From Streptomyces aquilus (GTDB lineage Bacteria > Actinomycetota > Actinomycetes > Streptomycetales > Streptomycetaceae), in NCBI RefSeq assembly GCF_003955715.1, contig NZ_CP034463.1, forward strand, positions 8,618,001-8,682,000: 64,000 bases of DNA, written 5' to 3'. The notes under the pieces are model-generated. The model was not told where the DNA came from. It did not search any database and worked only from the letters and a program-made list of their open reading frames with translations. The translations under genes and the position numbers were made by a program. Shown here one piece after another: positions 24,028-34,375 of this stretch (the first letter of the stretch is position 1; every line of letters starts with the position of its first letter).

Positions 24028-24669
24028 ATGAGCACCCCGCCCGCCCCGGCCCCGCTGCTGATCGCCTGCGCGCTCGGCATCGAGCACCTGGCCCTGCGCA
24101 GCGGCGACCGGGGCGGCGCCGACGGTCCGGTCACCGTGCTCCGCACGGGCATGGGTCCCAAGGCGGCCCAGCGGGCCGTCACCCGGGCTCTCGCGGAGCC
24201 GGCACTCGCCGACGCCGCCGTGCTCGCCACCGGCTTCTGCGCCGGGCTCGCGCCCGGCATGCACCCGGGCGACCTCGTCGTCGCCGACGAGACCCGGGAT
24301 GCGGCGGGAACCGTTCCGTGCGTGGGAACCGACCTACTCGTCAAGGAGCTGGTGCGGGCCCTGCCCGGACGCACCGTCCACACCGGACCCCTCACCGGCT
24401 CCGATCACGTCGTACGCGGTCATGAACGCTCCGATCTGCTCGCGACCGGCGCGATCGCCGTCGACATGGAGTCAGCGGCCACGCTCCACAGCGCCGTGCG
24501 CGCGGGCCCACGCCCCGTTGCGGCCGTCCGGGTGGTCGTGGACGCTCCAGAACATGAACTCGTCCGGATCGGCACGGTGCGCGGTGGAATATCGGCTTTC
24601 CGCGTCCTTCGTTCCGTCCTTCCCGCTTTCTACGAATGGCACCGTTCCTTGCTGCTCCCCAGGAGGTGA
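24028..24669 (+). CDS. hpnG: Adenosylhopane nucleosidase/phosphorylase HpnG
   Basis: A 213-aa protein of the MTA/SAH nucleosidase-nucleoside phosphorylase superfamily, starting MSTPPAPAPLLIACALGIEH. The diagnostic purine-ribose site AVDMESAAT lies near residue 150 and the catalytic Asp in VVVDAPEHE near 173. HpnG removes adenine from adenosylhopane on the way to ribosylhopane and then bacteriohopanetetrol or aminotriol. It is placed directly between shc and hpnH, as expected. It overlaps no gene; hpnH follows 5 bp after its stop. Confidence 0.88.
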   Translation: MSTPPAPAPLLIACALGIEHLALRSGDRGGADGPVTVLRTGMGPKAAQRAVTRALAEPALADAAVLATGFCAGLAPGMHPGDLVVADETRDAAGTVPCVGTDLLVKELVRALPGRTVHTGPLTGSDHVVRGHERSDLLATGAIAVDMESAATLHSAVRAGPRPVAAVRVVVDAPEHELVRIGTVRGGISAFRVLRSVLPAFYEWHRSLLLPRR

Positions 24670-24674
24670 GCCAG

Positions 24675-25697
24675 ATGGCCATGCCGCTGCGTCAGTCCAT
24701 CAAGGTCGCTACATACTTGGCCGAACAGAAGCTCCGCAAGCGGGACAAGTTCCCGCTGATCGTGGAGCTGGAACCCCTCTTCGCGTGCAACCTGAAATGC
24801 GAGGGCTGCGGCAAGATCCAGCATCCGGCGGGCGTGCTCAAGCAGCGCATGCCGGTGGCGCAGGCCGTCGGGGCGGTCCTCGAGTCCGGTGCGCCGATGG
24901 TGTCCATCGCCGGCGGTGAGCCGCTGATGCACCCTCAGATCGACGAGATCGTGCGGCAGCTGGTGGCGAAGAAGAAGTACGTCTTCCTCTGCACCAACGC
25001 CATGCTGCTGCGCAAGAAGATGGACAAGTTCAAGCCCTCGCCCTACTTCGCCTTCGCCGTGCACATCGACGGGCTGCGCGAGCGGCACGACGAGTCCGTG
25101 GCCAAGGAGGGCGTGTTCGACGAGGCGGTGGAGGCGATCAAGGAGGCCAAGAAGCGCGGCTTCCGGGTCACCACCAACTCGACCTTCTTCAACACCGACA
25201 CCCCGCAGACCATCATCGAGGTGCTCAACTTCCTCAACGACGACCTCAAGGTCGACGAGATGATGATCTCGCCCGCCTACGCCTACGAGAAGGCCCCCGA
25301 CCAGGAGCACTTCCTGGGCGTGGAGCAGACCCGCGAGCTGTTCAAGAAGGCCTTCGCGGGCGGCAACCGGCGCAAGTGGCGGCTCAACCACTCCCCGCTC
25401 TTCCTGGACTTCCTGGAGGGCAAGGTCGACTTCCCGTGCACCGCCTGGGCGATCCCGAACTACTCCCTGTTCGGCTGGCAGCGCCCCTGCTACCTGATGA
25501 GCGACGGGTACGTCCCGACGTACCGCGAACTCATCGAGGAGACCGACTGGGACAAGTACGGCCGCGGCAAGGACCCGCGCTGCGCCAACTGCATGGCGCA
25601 CTGCGGCTACGAGCCCACCGCCGTCCTCGCCACCATGGGCTCGCTCAAGGAGTCGCTGCGCGCGATGCGCGAGACGGTCTCCGGGAACCGGGAGTGA
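24675..25697 (+). CDS. hpnH: Adenosyl-hopene transferase HpnH (radical SAM)
   Basis: A 340-aa radical SAM enzyme starting [20 protein letters not shown]. The [4Fe-4S] cluster motif CNLKCEGC gives C38, C42 and C45. The SAM-binding GGE follows in SIAGGEPL (about residue 80). A C-terminal Cys-rich segment ([13 protein letters not shown], about 300-312) may bind a further cluster. It adds the 5'-deoxyadenosyl group to diploptene to form adenosylhopane. Start ATG 24675 follows a near-perfect ribosome site (AGGAGGTGA). Confidence 0.95.
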   Translation: MAMPLRQSIKVATYLAEQKLRKRDKFPLIVELEPLFACNLKCEGCGKIQHPAGVLKQRMPVAQAVGAVLESGAPMVSIAGGEPLMHPQIDEIVRQLVAKKKYVFLCTNAMLLRKKMDKFKPSPYFAFAVHIDGLRERHDESVAKEGVFDEAVEAIKEAKKRGFRVTTNSTFFNTDTPQTIIEVLNFLNDDLKVDEMMISPAYAYEKAPDQEHFLGVEQTRELFKKAFAGGNRRKWRLNHSPLFLDFLEGKVDFPCTAWAIPNYSLFGWQRPCYLMSDGYVPTYRELIEETDWDKYGRGKDPRCANCMAHCGYEPTAVLATMGSLKESLRAMRETVSGNRE

Positions 25698-25701
25698 GGT
25701 C

Positions 25702-26859
25702 ATGACCGCCGTCTCCCTCGGCGTCCCCGAGCTGCCGGTCCGGCCGATCGCCGAGCGACGGATGTCGCGGCAGATCCAGGTCGGGCCGGTGGCGGTCGGG
25801 GGCGGCGCCCCGGTGTCGGTGCAGTCGATGACGACGACCCGCACCTCCGACATCGGCGCCACCCTCCAGCAGATCGCCGAACTCACCGCGTCCGGCTGCC
25901 AGATCGTCCGCGTCGCCTGTCCCACGCAGGACGACGCGGACGCGCTGGCCACCATCGCCCGCAAGTCCCAGATCCCGGTGATCGCGGACATCCACTTCCA
26001 GCCCAAGTACGTGTTCGCGGCGATCGAGGCCGGCTGTGCGGCCGTACGCGTCAATCCCGGGAACATCAAGCAGTTCGACGACAAGGTGAAGGAGATCGCC
26101 CGGGCCGCCCGCGATCACGGCACGCCGATCCGGATCGGCGTCAACGCCGGTTCGCTGGACCGGCGGTTGCTCCAGAAGTACGGCAGGGCGACGCCCGAGG
26201 CGCTCGTGGAGTCGGCGCTGTGGGAGGCGTCGCTCTTCGAGGAGCACGGGTTCCGGGACATCAAGATCTCCGTGAAGCACAACGACCCCGTGGTGATGGT
26301 GCGGGCGTACCAACTGCTCGCCGAGCAGTGCGACTACCCGCTGCACCTGGGCGTCACCGAGGCCGGCCCCGCCTTCCAGGGGACGATCAAGTCGGCCGTC
26401 GCCTTCGGGGCGCTGCTGTCGCGGGGGATCGGCGACACCATCCGGGTGTCGCTGTCCGCGCCGCCCGCCGAGGAGGTGAAGGTCGGCATCCAGATCCTGG
26501 AGTCCCTGGGGCTGCGGCAACGCCGTCTGGAGATCGTGTCGTGTCCGTCCTGCGGGCGCGCCCAGGTCGACGTCTACAAGCTGGCCGACGAGGTCACGGC
26601 GGGCCTGGAGGGCATGGAAGTGCCCCTGCGGGTAGCCGTGATGGGTTGTGTGGTCAACGGCCCCGGAGAGGCGCGGGAGGCCGACCTCGGGGTCGCCTCC
26701 GGCAACGGCAAGGGGCAGATCTTCGTGAAGGGCGAGGTCGTCAAGACCGTCCCCGAGTCGAAGATCGTGGAGACCCTCATCGAGGAAGCGATGAAGATCG
26801 CCGAACAGATGGAGCAGGACGGCGTCGCGTCGGGGGAGCCGGCCGTCACCGTGAGCTGA
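25702..26859 (+). CDS. ispG: 4-Hydroxy-3-methylbut-2-enyl diphosphate synthase (IspG/GcpE)
   Basis: A 385-aa MEP-pathway enzyme starting [20 protein letters not shown]. It has the N-terminal TIM-barrel ([28 protein letters not shown]) and the C-terminal iron-sulfur domain, with cluster cysteines in SCPSCGRAQ (about residues 281-284) and GCVVNGPGE (about 315). It converts MEcPP to HMBPP. Its location inside the hopanoid operon suggests a pathway-dedicated copy; Streptomyces normally carries another ispG elsewhere. It starts 4 bp after the hpnH stop. Confidence 0.95.
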   Translation: MTAVSLGVPELPVRPIAERRMSRQIQVGPVAVGGGAPVSVQSMTTTRTSDIGATLQQIAELTASGCQIVRVACPTQDDADALATIARKSQIPVIADIHFQPKYVFAAIEAGCAAVRVNPGNIKQFDDKVKEIARAARDHGTPIRIGVNAGSLDRRLLQKYGRATPEALVESALWEASLFEEHGFRDIKISVKHNDPVVMVRAYQLLAEQCDYPLHLGVTEAGPAFQGTIKSAVAFGALLSRGIGDTIRVSLSAPPAEEVKVGIQILESLGLRQRRLEIVSCPSCGRAQVDVYKLADEVTAGLEGMEVPLRVAVMGCVVNGPGEAREADLGVASGNGKGQIFVKGEVVKTVPESKIVETLIEEAMKIAEQMEQDGVASGEPAVTVS

Positions 26860-26886
26860 ACAGCACGGACCGAAGGGGGCCCGAGC

Positions 26887-28818
26887 GTGACGATTCTGGA
26901 GAACATCCGGGGACCACGCGACCTGAAGGCGCTGTCCGAGACGGAACTCGGTGAACTGTCCGAAGAGATCAGAGAGTTCCTGGTGCACTCGGTCGCCAGG
27001 ACCGGCGGACACCTCGGGCCCAACCTGGGGGTGGTGGAACTCTCCATCGCGCTCCACCGGGTCTTCGAGTCGCCGGTCGACCGCATCGTGTGGGACACCG
27101 GCCATCAGAGCTACGTCCACAAGATCCTGACAGGGCGTCAGGACTTCTCCAAGCTGCGCGGCAAGGGCGGCCTGTCCGGCTACCCCTCGCGCGAGGAGTC
27201 CGAGCACGACATCGTCGAGAACAGCCACGCCTCCACCGCGCTCGGCTGGGCCGACGGACTCGCCAAGGCCCGCCAGGTGCAGGGCGAGAAGGGGCACGTG
27301 GTCGCGGTCATCGGCGACGGCGCGCTCACCGGCGGCATGGCCTGGGAGGCGCTGAACAACATCGCGGCCGCCAAGGACCGGCCGCTGATCATCGTCGTCA
27401 ACGACAACGAACGGTCCTACGCGCCCACCATCGGCGGCCTCGCCAACCACCTGGCCACCCTGCGCACGACCGACAGCTACGAGAAGGTGCTGGCCTGGGG
27501 CAAGGACGTGCTCCAGCGCACGCCGGTCGTGGGCATGACGGTGTACGAGGCGCTGCACGGGGCGAAGAAGGGCTTCAAGGACGCCTTCGCGCCGCAGGGG
27601 CTCTTCGAGGACCTGGGGCTGAAGTACGTCGGCCCCATCGACGGACACGACATCGGGGCCGTCGAGTCGGCGCTGCGGCGCGCGAAACGCTTCCACGGGC
27701 CCGTCCTCATCCACTGCCTCACCGAGAAGGGGCGCGGCTACGAACCCGCCCTCGCCCACGAGGAGGACCACTTCCACACCGTCGGCGTGATGGACCCGCT
27801 CACCTGCGAGCCCCTCTCACCGTCCAACGGGCCGTCCTGGACCTCGGTGTTCGGCGACGAGATCGTCAGGATCGGCCAGGAGCGCGAGGACGTCGTGGCG
27901 ATCACGGCGGCCATGCTGCACCCGGTGGGGCTCGGCAAGTTCGCCGAACGCTTCCCGGACCGGGTGTGGGACGTCGGGATCGCCGAGCAGCACGCGGCCG
28001 TGTCGGCGGCCGGGCTCGCGACCGGCGGGCTGCATCCCGTCGTCGCGGTGTACGCCACCTTCCTGAACCGCGCTTTCGACCAGTTGCTGATGGATGTCGC
28101 CCTGCACCGCTGCGGAGTCACCTTCGTCCTGGACCGGGCCGGGGTCACGGGCGTCGACGGGGCCTCCCACAACGGCATGTGGGACATGTCGATCCTCCAG
28201 GTCGTCCCCGGCCTGCGGATCGCCGCGCCCCGCGACGCCGACCAGTTGCGGGCGCAGCTGCGGGAGGCCGTCGCGGTGGACGACGCGCCGACGCTGGTGC
28301 GGTTCCCGAAGGAGTCGGTCGGCCCCGCGGTCCCCGCGGTGGATCATGTGGGCGGCATGGACGTGCTGCACCGAGGGGAACGGCCCGAGGTGCTCATGGT
28401 GGCCGTCGGTGTCATGGCACCCGTCTGCCTCCAGGCCGCCGAGCTGTTGGCGGCGCGGGGCATCAACTGCACGGTCGTGGACCCCCGTTGGGTCAAGCCG
28501 GTCGATGCGGCGCTGCCCGGCCTGGCCGCCGAGCACCGGTTGGTCGCCGTCGTCGAGGACAACAGCCGCGCGGCAGGCGTCGGCGCCGCGGTCGCGCTGG
28601 CCCTCGGCGACGCCGAAGTCGACGTACCGGTACGGCGGTTCGGCATCCCGGAGCAGTTCCTCGCGCACGCCAAGCGCGGCGAGGTGCTCGCCGACATCGG
28701 TCTCACGCCGGTCGAGATCGCCGGACGGATCAGCGCGAGCCTGACCGTCAAGGAGGCCGAGGAGACCCTGGCCGTCGAGGAGCAAGCCGACGGCCCCATG
28801 AAGGAGAAGGCTGAATGA
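26887..28818 (+). CDS. dxs: 1-Deoxy-D-xylulose-5-phosphate synthase
   Basis: A 643-aa thiamine-diphosphate enzyme from GTG 26887 ([20 protein letters not shown]). The TPP/Mg motif is [17 protein letters not shown] (about residues 144-160); the transketolase-like central domain includes the GIAEQHA catalytic Glu region (about 362-368). It condenses pyruvate and glyceraldehyde-3-phosphate to DXP, the entry step of the MEP pathway. Like ispG it is an operon-specific copy that would raise precursor supply when hopanoids are made. Its stop overlaps hpnO (ATGA). Confidence 0.96.
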   Translation: MTILENIRGPRDLKALSETELGELSEEIREFLVHSVARTGGHLGPNLGVVELSIALHRVFESPVDRIVWDTGHQSYVHKILTGRQDFSKLRGKGGLSGYPSREESEHDIVENSHASTALGWADGLAKARQVQGEKGHVVAVIGDGALTGGMAWEALNNIAAAKDRPLIIVVNDNERSYAPTIGGLANHLATLRTTDSYEKVLAWGKDVLQRTPVVGMTVYEALHGAKKGFKDAFAPQGLFEDLGLKYVGPIDGHDIGAVESALRRAKRFHGPVLIHCLTEKGRGYEPALAHEEDHFHTVGVMDPLTCEPLSPSNGPSWTSVFGDEIVRIGQEREDVVAITAAMLHPVGLGKFAERFPDRVWDVGIAEQHAAVSAAGLATGGLHPVVAVYATFLNRAFDQLLMDVALHRCGVTFVLDRAGVTGVDGASHNGMWDMSILQVVPGLRIAAPRDADQLRAQLREAVAVDDAPTLVRFPKESVGPAVPAVDHVGGMDVLHRGERPEVLMVAVGVMAPVCLQAAELLAARGINCTVVDPRWVKPVDAALPGLAAEHRLVAVVEDNSRAAGVGAAVALALGDAEVDVPVRRFGIPEQFLAHAKRGEVLADIGLTPVEIAGRISASLTVKEAEETLAVEEQADGPMKEKAE

Positions 28819-30200
28819 CCACCGAGTTCGACCTCGGCAGACTCCTCGCCGAGCGCGGAGCCGAGCGCTACGAGCTGCACACCAGGTACCTCAACCACCA
28901 GCTCCCGCGCATGCTGCACACCATCGGCTTCGACAAGGTCTACGAGCGGGCCGAGGGCGCCTACTTCTGGGACGCGGACGGCAACGACTACCTGGACATG
29001 CTCGCCGGATTCGGGGTGATGGGCCTGGGGCGCCACCACCCCGTCGTCCGCAAGGCGCTGCACGACGTCCTCGACGCCGGCCTCGCGGACCTCACCCGCT
29101 TCGACTGCCAGCCGCTGCCCGGGCTGCTGGCGGAGAAGCTGCTCGCGCACAGCCCGCATCTGGACCGGGTGTTCTTCGGCAACAGCGGCACCGAGGCGGT
29201 CGAGACCGCGCTGAAGTTCGCCCGCCGTGCCACCGGCAAGCCCCGCGTCCTGTACTGCGAGCACGCCTTCCACGGGCTTACCACGGGCTCGCTGTCGGTC
29301 AACGGCGAGGACGGCTTCCGCGACGGCTTCGCCCCGCTGCTGCCCGACACCGCCGTCCCCCTCGGTGATCTCGACGCCCTGGCACGGGAGTTGAAGAAGG
29401 GCGACGTAGCCGCCCTGATCGTCGAGCCGATCCAGGGCAAGGGCGTCCACGAGGCGCCGCCCGGCTATCTGCGGGCCGCCCAGGAACTGCTGCACAAGCA
29501 CAAGGCGCTGCTCGTCGCGGACGAGGTGCAGACCGGGCTCGGGCGCACCGGCGACTTCTACGCCTACCAGCACGAGGACGGTGTCGAACCCGACCTGGTG
29601 TGCGTGGCGAAGGCACTGTCCGGCGGGTATGTGCCCGTGGGCGCCACGCTCGGCAAGGACTGGATCTTCAAGAAGGTCTACTCGTCGATCGACCGCGTCC
29701 TGGTGCACTCGGCGAGCTTCGGGTCCAACGCGCAGGCCATGGCGGCCGGCCTGGCGGTGCTGTCCGTCATGGAGAACGAGCAGATCGTCGCCAACGCCCG
29801 GGCGACGGGTGAGCTGCTGAAGTCCCGGCTCGGGGCGCTCGTCGACAAGTACGAGCTGCTCGCCGACGTGCGCGGCCGGGGCCTGATGGTCGGCATCGAG
29901 TTCGGGCGGCCCAAGTCGCTGGCGCTGCGCAGCCGTTGGACCATGCTCCAGGCCGCGCGCAAGGGGCTGTTCGCCCAGATGGTCGTCGTACCCCTGCTCC
30001 AGCGGCACCGGATTCTGACGCAGGTGTCCGGCGACCACCTGGAGGTGATCAAGCTGATTCCGCCGCTGACGGTGGGGGAGCGGGAGGTGGACCGCTTCGT
30101 CGACGCCTTCACGGAGATCATGGACGACGCTCACGGCGGGGGCGGGCTGATCTGGGACTTCGGCAAGACGCTCGTGAAGCAGGCGGTGGCCAACCGGTAG
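28815..30200 (+). CDS. hpnO: Class III aminotransferase HpnO
   Basis: A 461-aa PLP-dependent class III (ornithine/acetylornithine-type) aminotransferase starting [20 protein letters not shown]. The cofactor site includes [18 protein letters not shown], the Asp-containing [13 protein letters not shown] and the Schiff-base Lys in [10 protein letters not shown] (about residue 272). In hopanoid clusters HpnO converts a ribosylhopane-derived aldehyde to bacteriohopaneaminotriol. It is coupled to dxs (ATGA) and is the last enzyme gene of the operon. Confidence 0.9.
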   Translation: MTTEFDLGRLLAERGAERYELHTRYLNHQLPRMLHTIGFDKVYERAEGAYFWDADGNDYLDMLAGFGVMGLGRHHPVVRKALHDVLDAGLADLTRFDCQPLPGLLAEKLLAHSPHLDRVFFGNSGTEAVETALKFARRATGKPRVLYCEHAFHGLTTGSLSVNGEDGFRDGFAPLLPDTAVPLGDLDALARELKKGDVAALIVEPIQGKGVHEAPPGYLRAAQELLHKHKALLVADEVQTGLGRTGDFYAYQHEDGVEPDLVCVAKALSGGYVPVGATLGKDWIFKKVYSSIDRVLVHSASFGSNAQAMAAGLAVLSVMENEQIVANARATGELLKSRLGALVDKYELLADVRGRGLMVGIEFGRPKSLALRSRWTMLQAARKGLFAQMVVVPLLQRHRILTQVSGDHLEVIKLIPPLTVGEREVDRFVDAFTEIMDDAHGGGGLIWDFGKTLVKQAVANR

Positions 30201-30218
30201 CAGTCTTCCCCAGGATTT

Positions 30219-30253
30219 TTGCCTCTGAGGCAAGAAATTTGCCGCAGAGGCAA
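30219..30253 (+). promoter_or_regulatory. Tandem operator pair before the XRE-cupin gene
   Basis: Two 15-bp palindromes: TTGCCTCTGAGGCAA (30219-30233) and TTGCCGCAGAGGCAA (30239-30253). Their centres are 20 bp apart, about two helical turns, as expected for cooperative dimer binding on one face. They lie 19 bp after the hpnO stop and 12 bp before the start of an XRE-cupin regulator, which is the obvious candidate to bind them. The consensus is TTGCCNNNGAGGCAA-like. Autoregulation is inferred. Confidence 0.7.
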
Positions 30254-30265
30254 ACCTCGGGCTGA

Positions 30266-30892
30266 ATGGAGAGCATGAGCTCTCCGGAATCCGAGCCGGG
30301 CCCGGCCGACTCCCTGCCCGCCGTCGCGCCGCAGCTGCGGGCGCTGCGCCGCCGCGCCTCCCTCACGCTGGAGGCCGCCGCCCGCAGCGCCGGGCTCTCG
30401 CCCGCCCACCTCTCCCGGCTGGAGACCGGGCAGCGCCAGCCCTCGCTGCCGATGCTGCTCGCGCTCGCCCGTGTCTACGGTACGACCGTCTCCGAACTGC
30501 TCGGTGAGACGGTCACCGAACGGGACGCCGTGGTGCGCGCCGCCGACATGGAACCGACCGCCGCCGGAGGCTGGACCTACTGGCAGGCCGGAGCGGCCGG
30601 ACGCGGCATGCAGGCCCTGCGGGTGCAGGTGCCGTACGGCTCACAGGGCGACATCGTGCGCGTCCATCCCGGCGAGGAGTGGCTGTACGTGCTGCGCGGC
30701 CGCCTCCGGCTGCGGCTCGGGGACACCACGCACCGGCTCGGCCCCGGCGACAGCGCGCACTTCGACTCGCTCACCCCGCACCGCATCGCGGCCCAGGACC
30801 CCGACGGGACCGAGCTGCTCTTCGTCCACACCCTGCTGCAAAGCCCCACGGCCACCCTGTGCCTGGGCCCGACCCCTGGAGAGACGCCATGA
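30266..30892 (+). CDS. XRE-family HTH and cupin-domain regulator
   Basis: A 208-aa regulator starting MESMSSPESEPGPADSLPAV. Residues 20-75 form a Cro/CI helix-turn-helix (LTLEAAARSAGLSPAHLSRLETG); residues 110-195 form a cupin barrel with metal-ligand-like residues (HPGEEWLYVLRGRLRL, GPGDSAHF, H near LTPH). Such proteins sense small molecules or metals. ATG 30275 is an alternative start with GGAG three bases upstream. It overlaps a 40-aa membrane-protein gene (ATGA). It follows hpnO by 65 bp and may regulate itself and possibly the hopanoid operon. Confidence 0.88.
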   Translation: MESMSSPESEPGPADSLPAVAPQLRALRRRASLTLEAAARSAGLSPAHLSRLETGQRQPSLPMLLALARVYGTTVSELLGETVTERDAVVRAADMEPTAAGGWTYWQAGAAGRGMQALRVQVPYGSQGDIVRVHPGEEWLYVLRGRLRLRLGDTTHRLGPGDSAHFDSLTPHRIAAQDPDGTELLFVHTLLQSPTATLCLGPTPGETP

Positions 30893-31011
30893 CCGACATG
30901 GAGGAGAAGTTCCCGCGAGCCCTGTGGGTGCGGCTGATCATCTACATCGCCGTCGGCCATGTGTTCGCGGCCTTCATCTACCTGCTGTTCGAGGTGGGCG
31001 CCGGGCAGTGA
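30889..31011 (+). CDS. 40-aa single-pass membrane microprotein (DUF6126-like)
   Basis: A 40-aa protein starting MTDMEEKFPRALWVRLIIYI and ending LLFEVGAGQ. It has one hydrophobic helix (about residues 13-35) with a basic N-terminal flank. Its ATG overlaps the XRE-cupin stop, so the two are translationally coupled. It matches the small DUF6126 family found beside XRE-cupin regulators in Streptomyces, as I recall it. The role is unknown; tethering or signalling to the regulator is a reasonable hypothesis. Confidence 0.8.
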   Translation: MTDMEEKFPRALWVRLIIYIAVGHVFAAFIYLLFEVGAGQ

Positions 31012-31026
31012 GTCACGGGACCGGCC

Positions 31027-31824
31027 CTAGTCGAGCAGGCGCTCGCGCAGCCGCTCCCGGATCTCCGGCGTGATGCCGAGCCCCTGCTCCAGATAGGCGT
31101 CGACGCCGCCCCAGGTCTCCTCGATGGTCTCGAAGGCGGCCTCCAGATACTCCGCGCGCGCGTCGAAGAGCGGCGCGAGCAGCTCCATGACCTCGGGGGA
31201 GTAGGCGGCGGCCGAGCTGCTGCTGCGGTGCACCTTGTAGCGGCGGTGCTTGGCGTTGGACTCCAGGTAGTCGGCGACGATCGCCTCCCGCTCCACGCCG
31301 AGCGCCAGCAGCGTCACCGCTATCGACAGGCCCGCGCGGTCCTTGCCCGCCGCGCAGTGCATCAGCGCCGGGACGCTGTCCTCGGCGAGGGAGTGCAGCA
31401 CACGCGCGTGCTCGGCGGTGCGCTCCTTCACGATCTTCCGATACGAGGCGATCATCCGGTTCGCCCCCTTGTTGTCGCCGAGGATCTCGCGCAGCTGCTC
31501 GATCTCGCCGTCCCGGACCATCTTCCAGAACTCCGCGCCGTCCGCCGGGTCGCTCAGCGGCAGGTTCACATTGCGCACCCCCGACAGCTCGACGTCCGGA
31601 CCCTCCAGCTTCTGGTCCGAGGCGTTGCGGAAGTCGAAGATGGTGTGCAGCCCCAGGGAGTCCAGGAACGCGGCGTCCTCGTCGGTCGCGTGCGCGAGAT
31701 GGCCGCTGCGGAACAGCACTCCGTACCGCACCCGCCGGCCGTCCTCGGTCGGAAGGCCGCCCACGTCACGGAAGTTGCGGACTCCGGCCAGCTCGGGCTC
31801 GGTCGACGGGATCTGCTGCGTCAC
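31027..31824 (-). CDS. Tyrosine-protein phosphatase (PtpB/Siw14-like)
   Basis: A 265-aa phosphatase starting from GTG 31822-31824 (VTQQIPSTEPELAGVRNFRD). The P-loop is HCAAGKDRAG (about residues 171-180), the CX4KDR form of the tyrosine/lipid phosphatase family; the RNFRDVGGLPT N-terminal motif is typical of the same family. The ribosome site GGGAGGAG lies five bases upstream. It may dephosphorylate phosphotyrosine proteins or phosphoinositides. It is convergent with the 40-aa microprotein gene and divergent from the alpha-galactosidase gene. Confidence 0.9.
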   Translation of the reverse strand: MTQQIPSTEPELAGVRNFRDVGGLPTEDGRRVRYGVLFRSGHLAHATDEDAAFLDSLGLHTIFDFRNASDQKLEGPDVELSGVRNVNLPLSDPADGAEFWKMVRDGEIEQLREILGDNKGANRMIASYRKIVKERTAEHARVLHSLAEDSVPALMHCAAGKDRAGLSIAVTLLALGVEREAIVADYLESNAKHRRYKVHRSSSSAAAYSPEVMELLAPLFDARAEYLEAAFETIEETWGGVDAYLEQGLGITPEIRERLRERLLD

Positions 31825-32003
31825 GGGGGCTCCTCCCAGCCGGCCCCGTCGCCGCGGCTCGCCGACGGGCACGCTCTTGACGATACGACATGGGTTCCTG
31901 GGGCAATGAGTTGTCCACAGGCGTTGCATCCGGGCACCTCAGGCCTCGATGATGTTGATACTTGAGTGCCACTGTTCGCCCCTGTTTGTATCTGTGAGGT
32001 TCC

Positions 32004-34085
32004 ATGCTGGAGATCGCCCCCAACGGCCGCACCTGGCTCCTGACCGGGCCCGCCAGCAGCTACGCCGTCCACCTCACCGAGGGCGACGAGCTGCTGCATC
32101 TGCACTGGGGCCCCACCATCGCCCTTGCGGACGCCGAGGCGCTCGCGGTCCGTCCGCTGCCCGACTACTGGCCTTTCGAGTCCCCGCTCGACGGGCGCGA
32201 GGAGTACCCGGTCGAGGGTGGCCCCCGCTTCGTCCGGCCCGCCCTTTCGGTGCGCACCGACGAGCGCCGCGGCACCGAGTGGAGCTTCGAGGCGTACGAG
32301 ACCGACGCCGACGCCGACGAGCTGAGGCTGCGGTTCCGGGACGGCGGTCTCCTCGTCACGCTGCACTACCGGATGCGCGGCGACGTGGTGGAGCGCTGGA
32401 CCACCCTGGAGAACCAGGGCGACGACGCCCTGGAGCTGCTGCGCGCCGACTCCGCCACCTGGACGCTGCCCGACCGCGAGGACTGGCGGCTCTCCCAGCT
32501 GCACGGCCGCTGGGCCGCCGAGTCCCGGCTCGTGCGCGCCCCCCTCACCTACGGTGAGAAGGTCATCGGCAGCCGCCGCGGCCACACCAGCCACCAGCAC
32601 CTGCCCTGGGTCGCCCTCGACACCGACGCCGGTGAGGAGCGCGGCGAGGTCTACGCCTGCGCGCTCGGCTGGTCGGGCTCCTGGCGGATCGCGGTGGCCC
32701 AACTCCCCGACGCGCGCGTGCAGATCACCGGCGGTGCCGGGTACGACGAGTCGGGGCTGCTGAGGCTGGCGGCGGGTGAGTCGTTCACGACCCCCGTCTT
32801 CGCGGGGCTGTGGAGCGACGGCGGCTTCGGCGGCGCCAGCCGCGCGTGGCACGCCTACCAGCGGACGTACGTCGTCCCGGACGCCGAGCAGGACCGTCCG
32901 GTGCTGTTCAACTCCTGGGAGGCCACCGAGTTCGACATCTCCGAGGAGCAGCAGGGGAACCTCGCGCGGCGGGCCGCGGCCATCGGCGTCGAGCTGTTCG
33001 TCGTGGACGACGGCTGGTTCGGCGCCCGCACCAGCGACCGCGCCGGACTCGGCGACTGGACGGTCAACCGCGACCGCTTCCCGGGCGGCCTGAAGCCCCT
33101 CGCCGACTACGTGCACGGGCTCGGGATGCAGTTCGGCATCTGGGTCGAGCCCGAGATGGTCAACCCGGACAGCGACCTGTACCGGGCACACCCCGACTGG
33201 GTGCAGTTCCAGCCGGGACGAAAGCGGACGGAGCTGCGCAATCAGCTCGTCCTCAATCTCGCGCGCGAGGACGTCCAGGAGTACCTGTGGGGGCAGCTCG
33301 ACGCCCTGCTGTCCAGCGCCCCGATCGACTACGTGAAGTGGGACTTCAACCGCTGCTTCACCGACGCGGGCTGGCCCGGCGACGCCTATCCGCAGCGGCT
33401 CTGGGTCGACCATGTGCACGCCTTCTATGCCCTGTTGGACCGGCTGCGGGCCGCCCACCCCGGCGTCGCCTTCGAGTCCTGCTCGGGCGGCGGCGGCCGC
33501 ATCGACCTCGGCGTCCTGGGCCGTACGGACCAGGTGTGGACCTCCGACAACACCGACCCGCTCGACCGGCTCGCCATCCAGCACGGCTTCAGTCAGATCC
33601 ACCCCGCGCGCGTGATGGCGGCCTGGGTCACCGACAGTCCGAACGCCATGCTCAACGGCCGGGTCAGCTCGCTGCGCTTCCGCTTCGTCAGCGCCATGGC
33701 AGGGGTGCTCGGTGTCGGCGGCGACCTCACCCGGTGGAGCGAGGAGGAGCTCGCCGAGGCCCGCGAGTGGGTGGAGCTCTACAAGGACATCCGGCCGCTC
33801 GTGCAGCGCGGCGACCAGTACCGGCTCCGGGCGCCGCAGGGCGACGGCCTGAGCGCCGTGCAGTACGTCCTCGGGGACGAGACCGTCGTCCTGGCCTGGC
33901 TCCAGTCGCAGCGGTACGGCGAACCCGTTCCGGCGCTGCGGCTGCGCGGGCTCGACCCGAAGGCGTCGTATGAATGCCGTGAAACGGGCGAAATTCACAG
34001 AGGTGCCGTATTGCTGCATCACGGGCTGCGGGTGGGATTGCGGGGCGATCTGGATGCGGCAGTTCTACGGCTGCGTCGCATCTGA
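32004..34085 (+). CDS. Alpha-galactosidase (GH36)
   Basis: A 693-aa cytosolic glycoside hydrolase starting MLEIAPNGRTWLLTGPASSY, with no signal peptide. The three-domain GH36 layout is visible: N-terminal beta-sandwich, (beta/alpha)8 catalytic barrel, and a C-terminal beta domain. The nucleophile is D447 in YVKWDFNR and the acid/base D515 in TSDNTDPLD; FESCSGGGGRID is the characteristic galactose-binding loop. It releases terminal alpha-galactose from raffinose-type oligosaccharides. It is monocistronic, with a 179-bp divergent promoter region shared with the phosphatase. Confidence 0.95.
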   Translation: MLEIAPNGRTWLLTGPASSYAVHLTEGDELLHLHWGPTIALADAEALAVRPLPDYWPFESPLDGREEYPVEGGPRFVRPALSVRTDERRGTEWSFEAYETDADADELRLRFRDGGLLVTLHYRMRGDVVERWTTLENQGDDALELLRADSATWTLPDREDWRLSQLHGRWAAESRLVRAPLTYGEKVIGSRRGHTSHQHLPWVALDTDAGEERGEVYACALGWSGSWRIAVAQLPDARVQITGGAGYDESGLLRLAAGESFTTPVFAGLWSDGGFGGASRAWHAYQRTYVVPDAEQDRPVLFNSWEATEFDISEEQQGNLARRAAAIGVELFVVDDGWFGARTSDRAGLGDWTVNRDRFPGGLKPLADYVHGLGMQFGIWVEPEMVNPDSDLYRAHPDWVQFQPGRKRTELRNQLVLNLAREDVQEYLWGQLDALLSSAPIDYVKWDFNRCFTDAGWPGDAYPQRLWVDHVHAFYALLDRLRAAHPGVAFESCSGGGGRIDLGVLGRTDQVWTSDNTDPLDRLAIQHGFSQIHPARVMAAWVTDSPNAMLNGRVSSLRFRFVSAMAGVLGVGGDLTRWSEEELAEAREWVELYKDIRPLVQRGDQYRLRAPQGDGLSAVQYVLGDETVVLAWLQSQRYGEPVPALRLRGLDPKASYECRETGEIHRGAVLLHHGLRVGLRGDLDAAVLRLRRI

Positions 34086-34375
34086 GCTTTCTGTCCGAAT
34101 TGGTGGCTTCCGTAGCCTTCATTCCAACTCGCTCTGGAATAAGGGAAGCTGTGCGAACGGCACGTGAGCAGCGTCATATCGGTGACCCTGAGTCGTTCGT
34201 CATGTTCACGTAATTCGCTGTCAAAAGCTGGGTGATTGCGTTCCGGGAAGGCCCGCCAAAACACGGAGGGTGACCGTGAATTTCGCGGCGGATCAAGAGG
34301 AACGCAATCACCCTGGAACCTCTTACTTGTCCCTTTGCGTCTTCCTCGCTTACGTTCGCCACCAATCCGGACGGA

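Noticed and set aside
21873..24395. 840-aa minus-strand frame opposite shc
   Set aside because: It mirrors squalene-hopene cyclase codons in a high-GC genome; no start context or motifs, while shc is complete.
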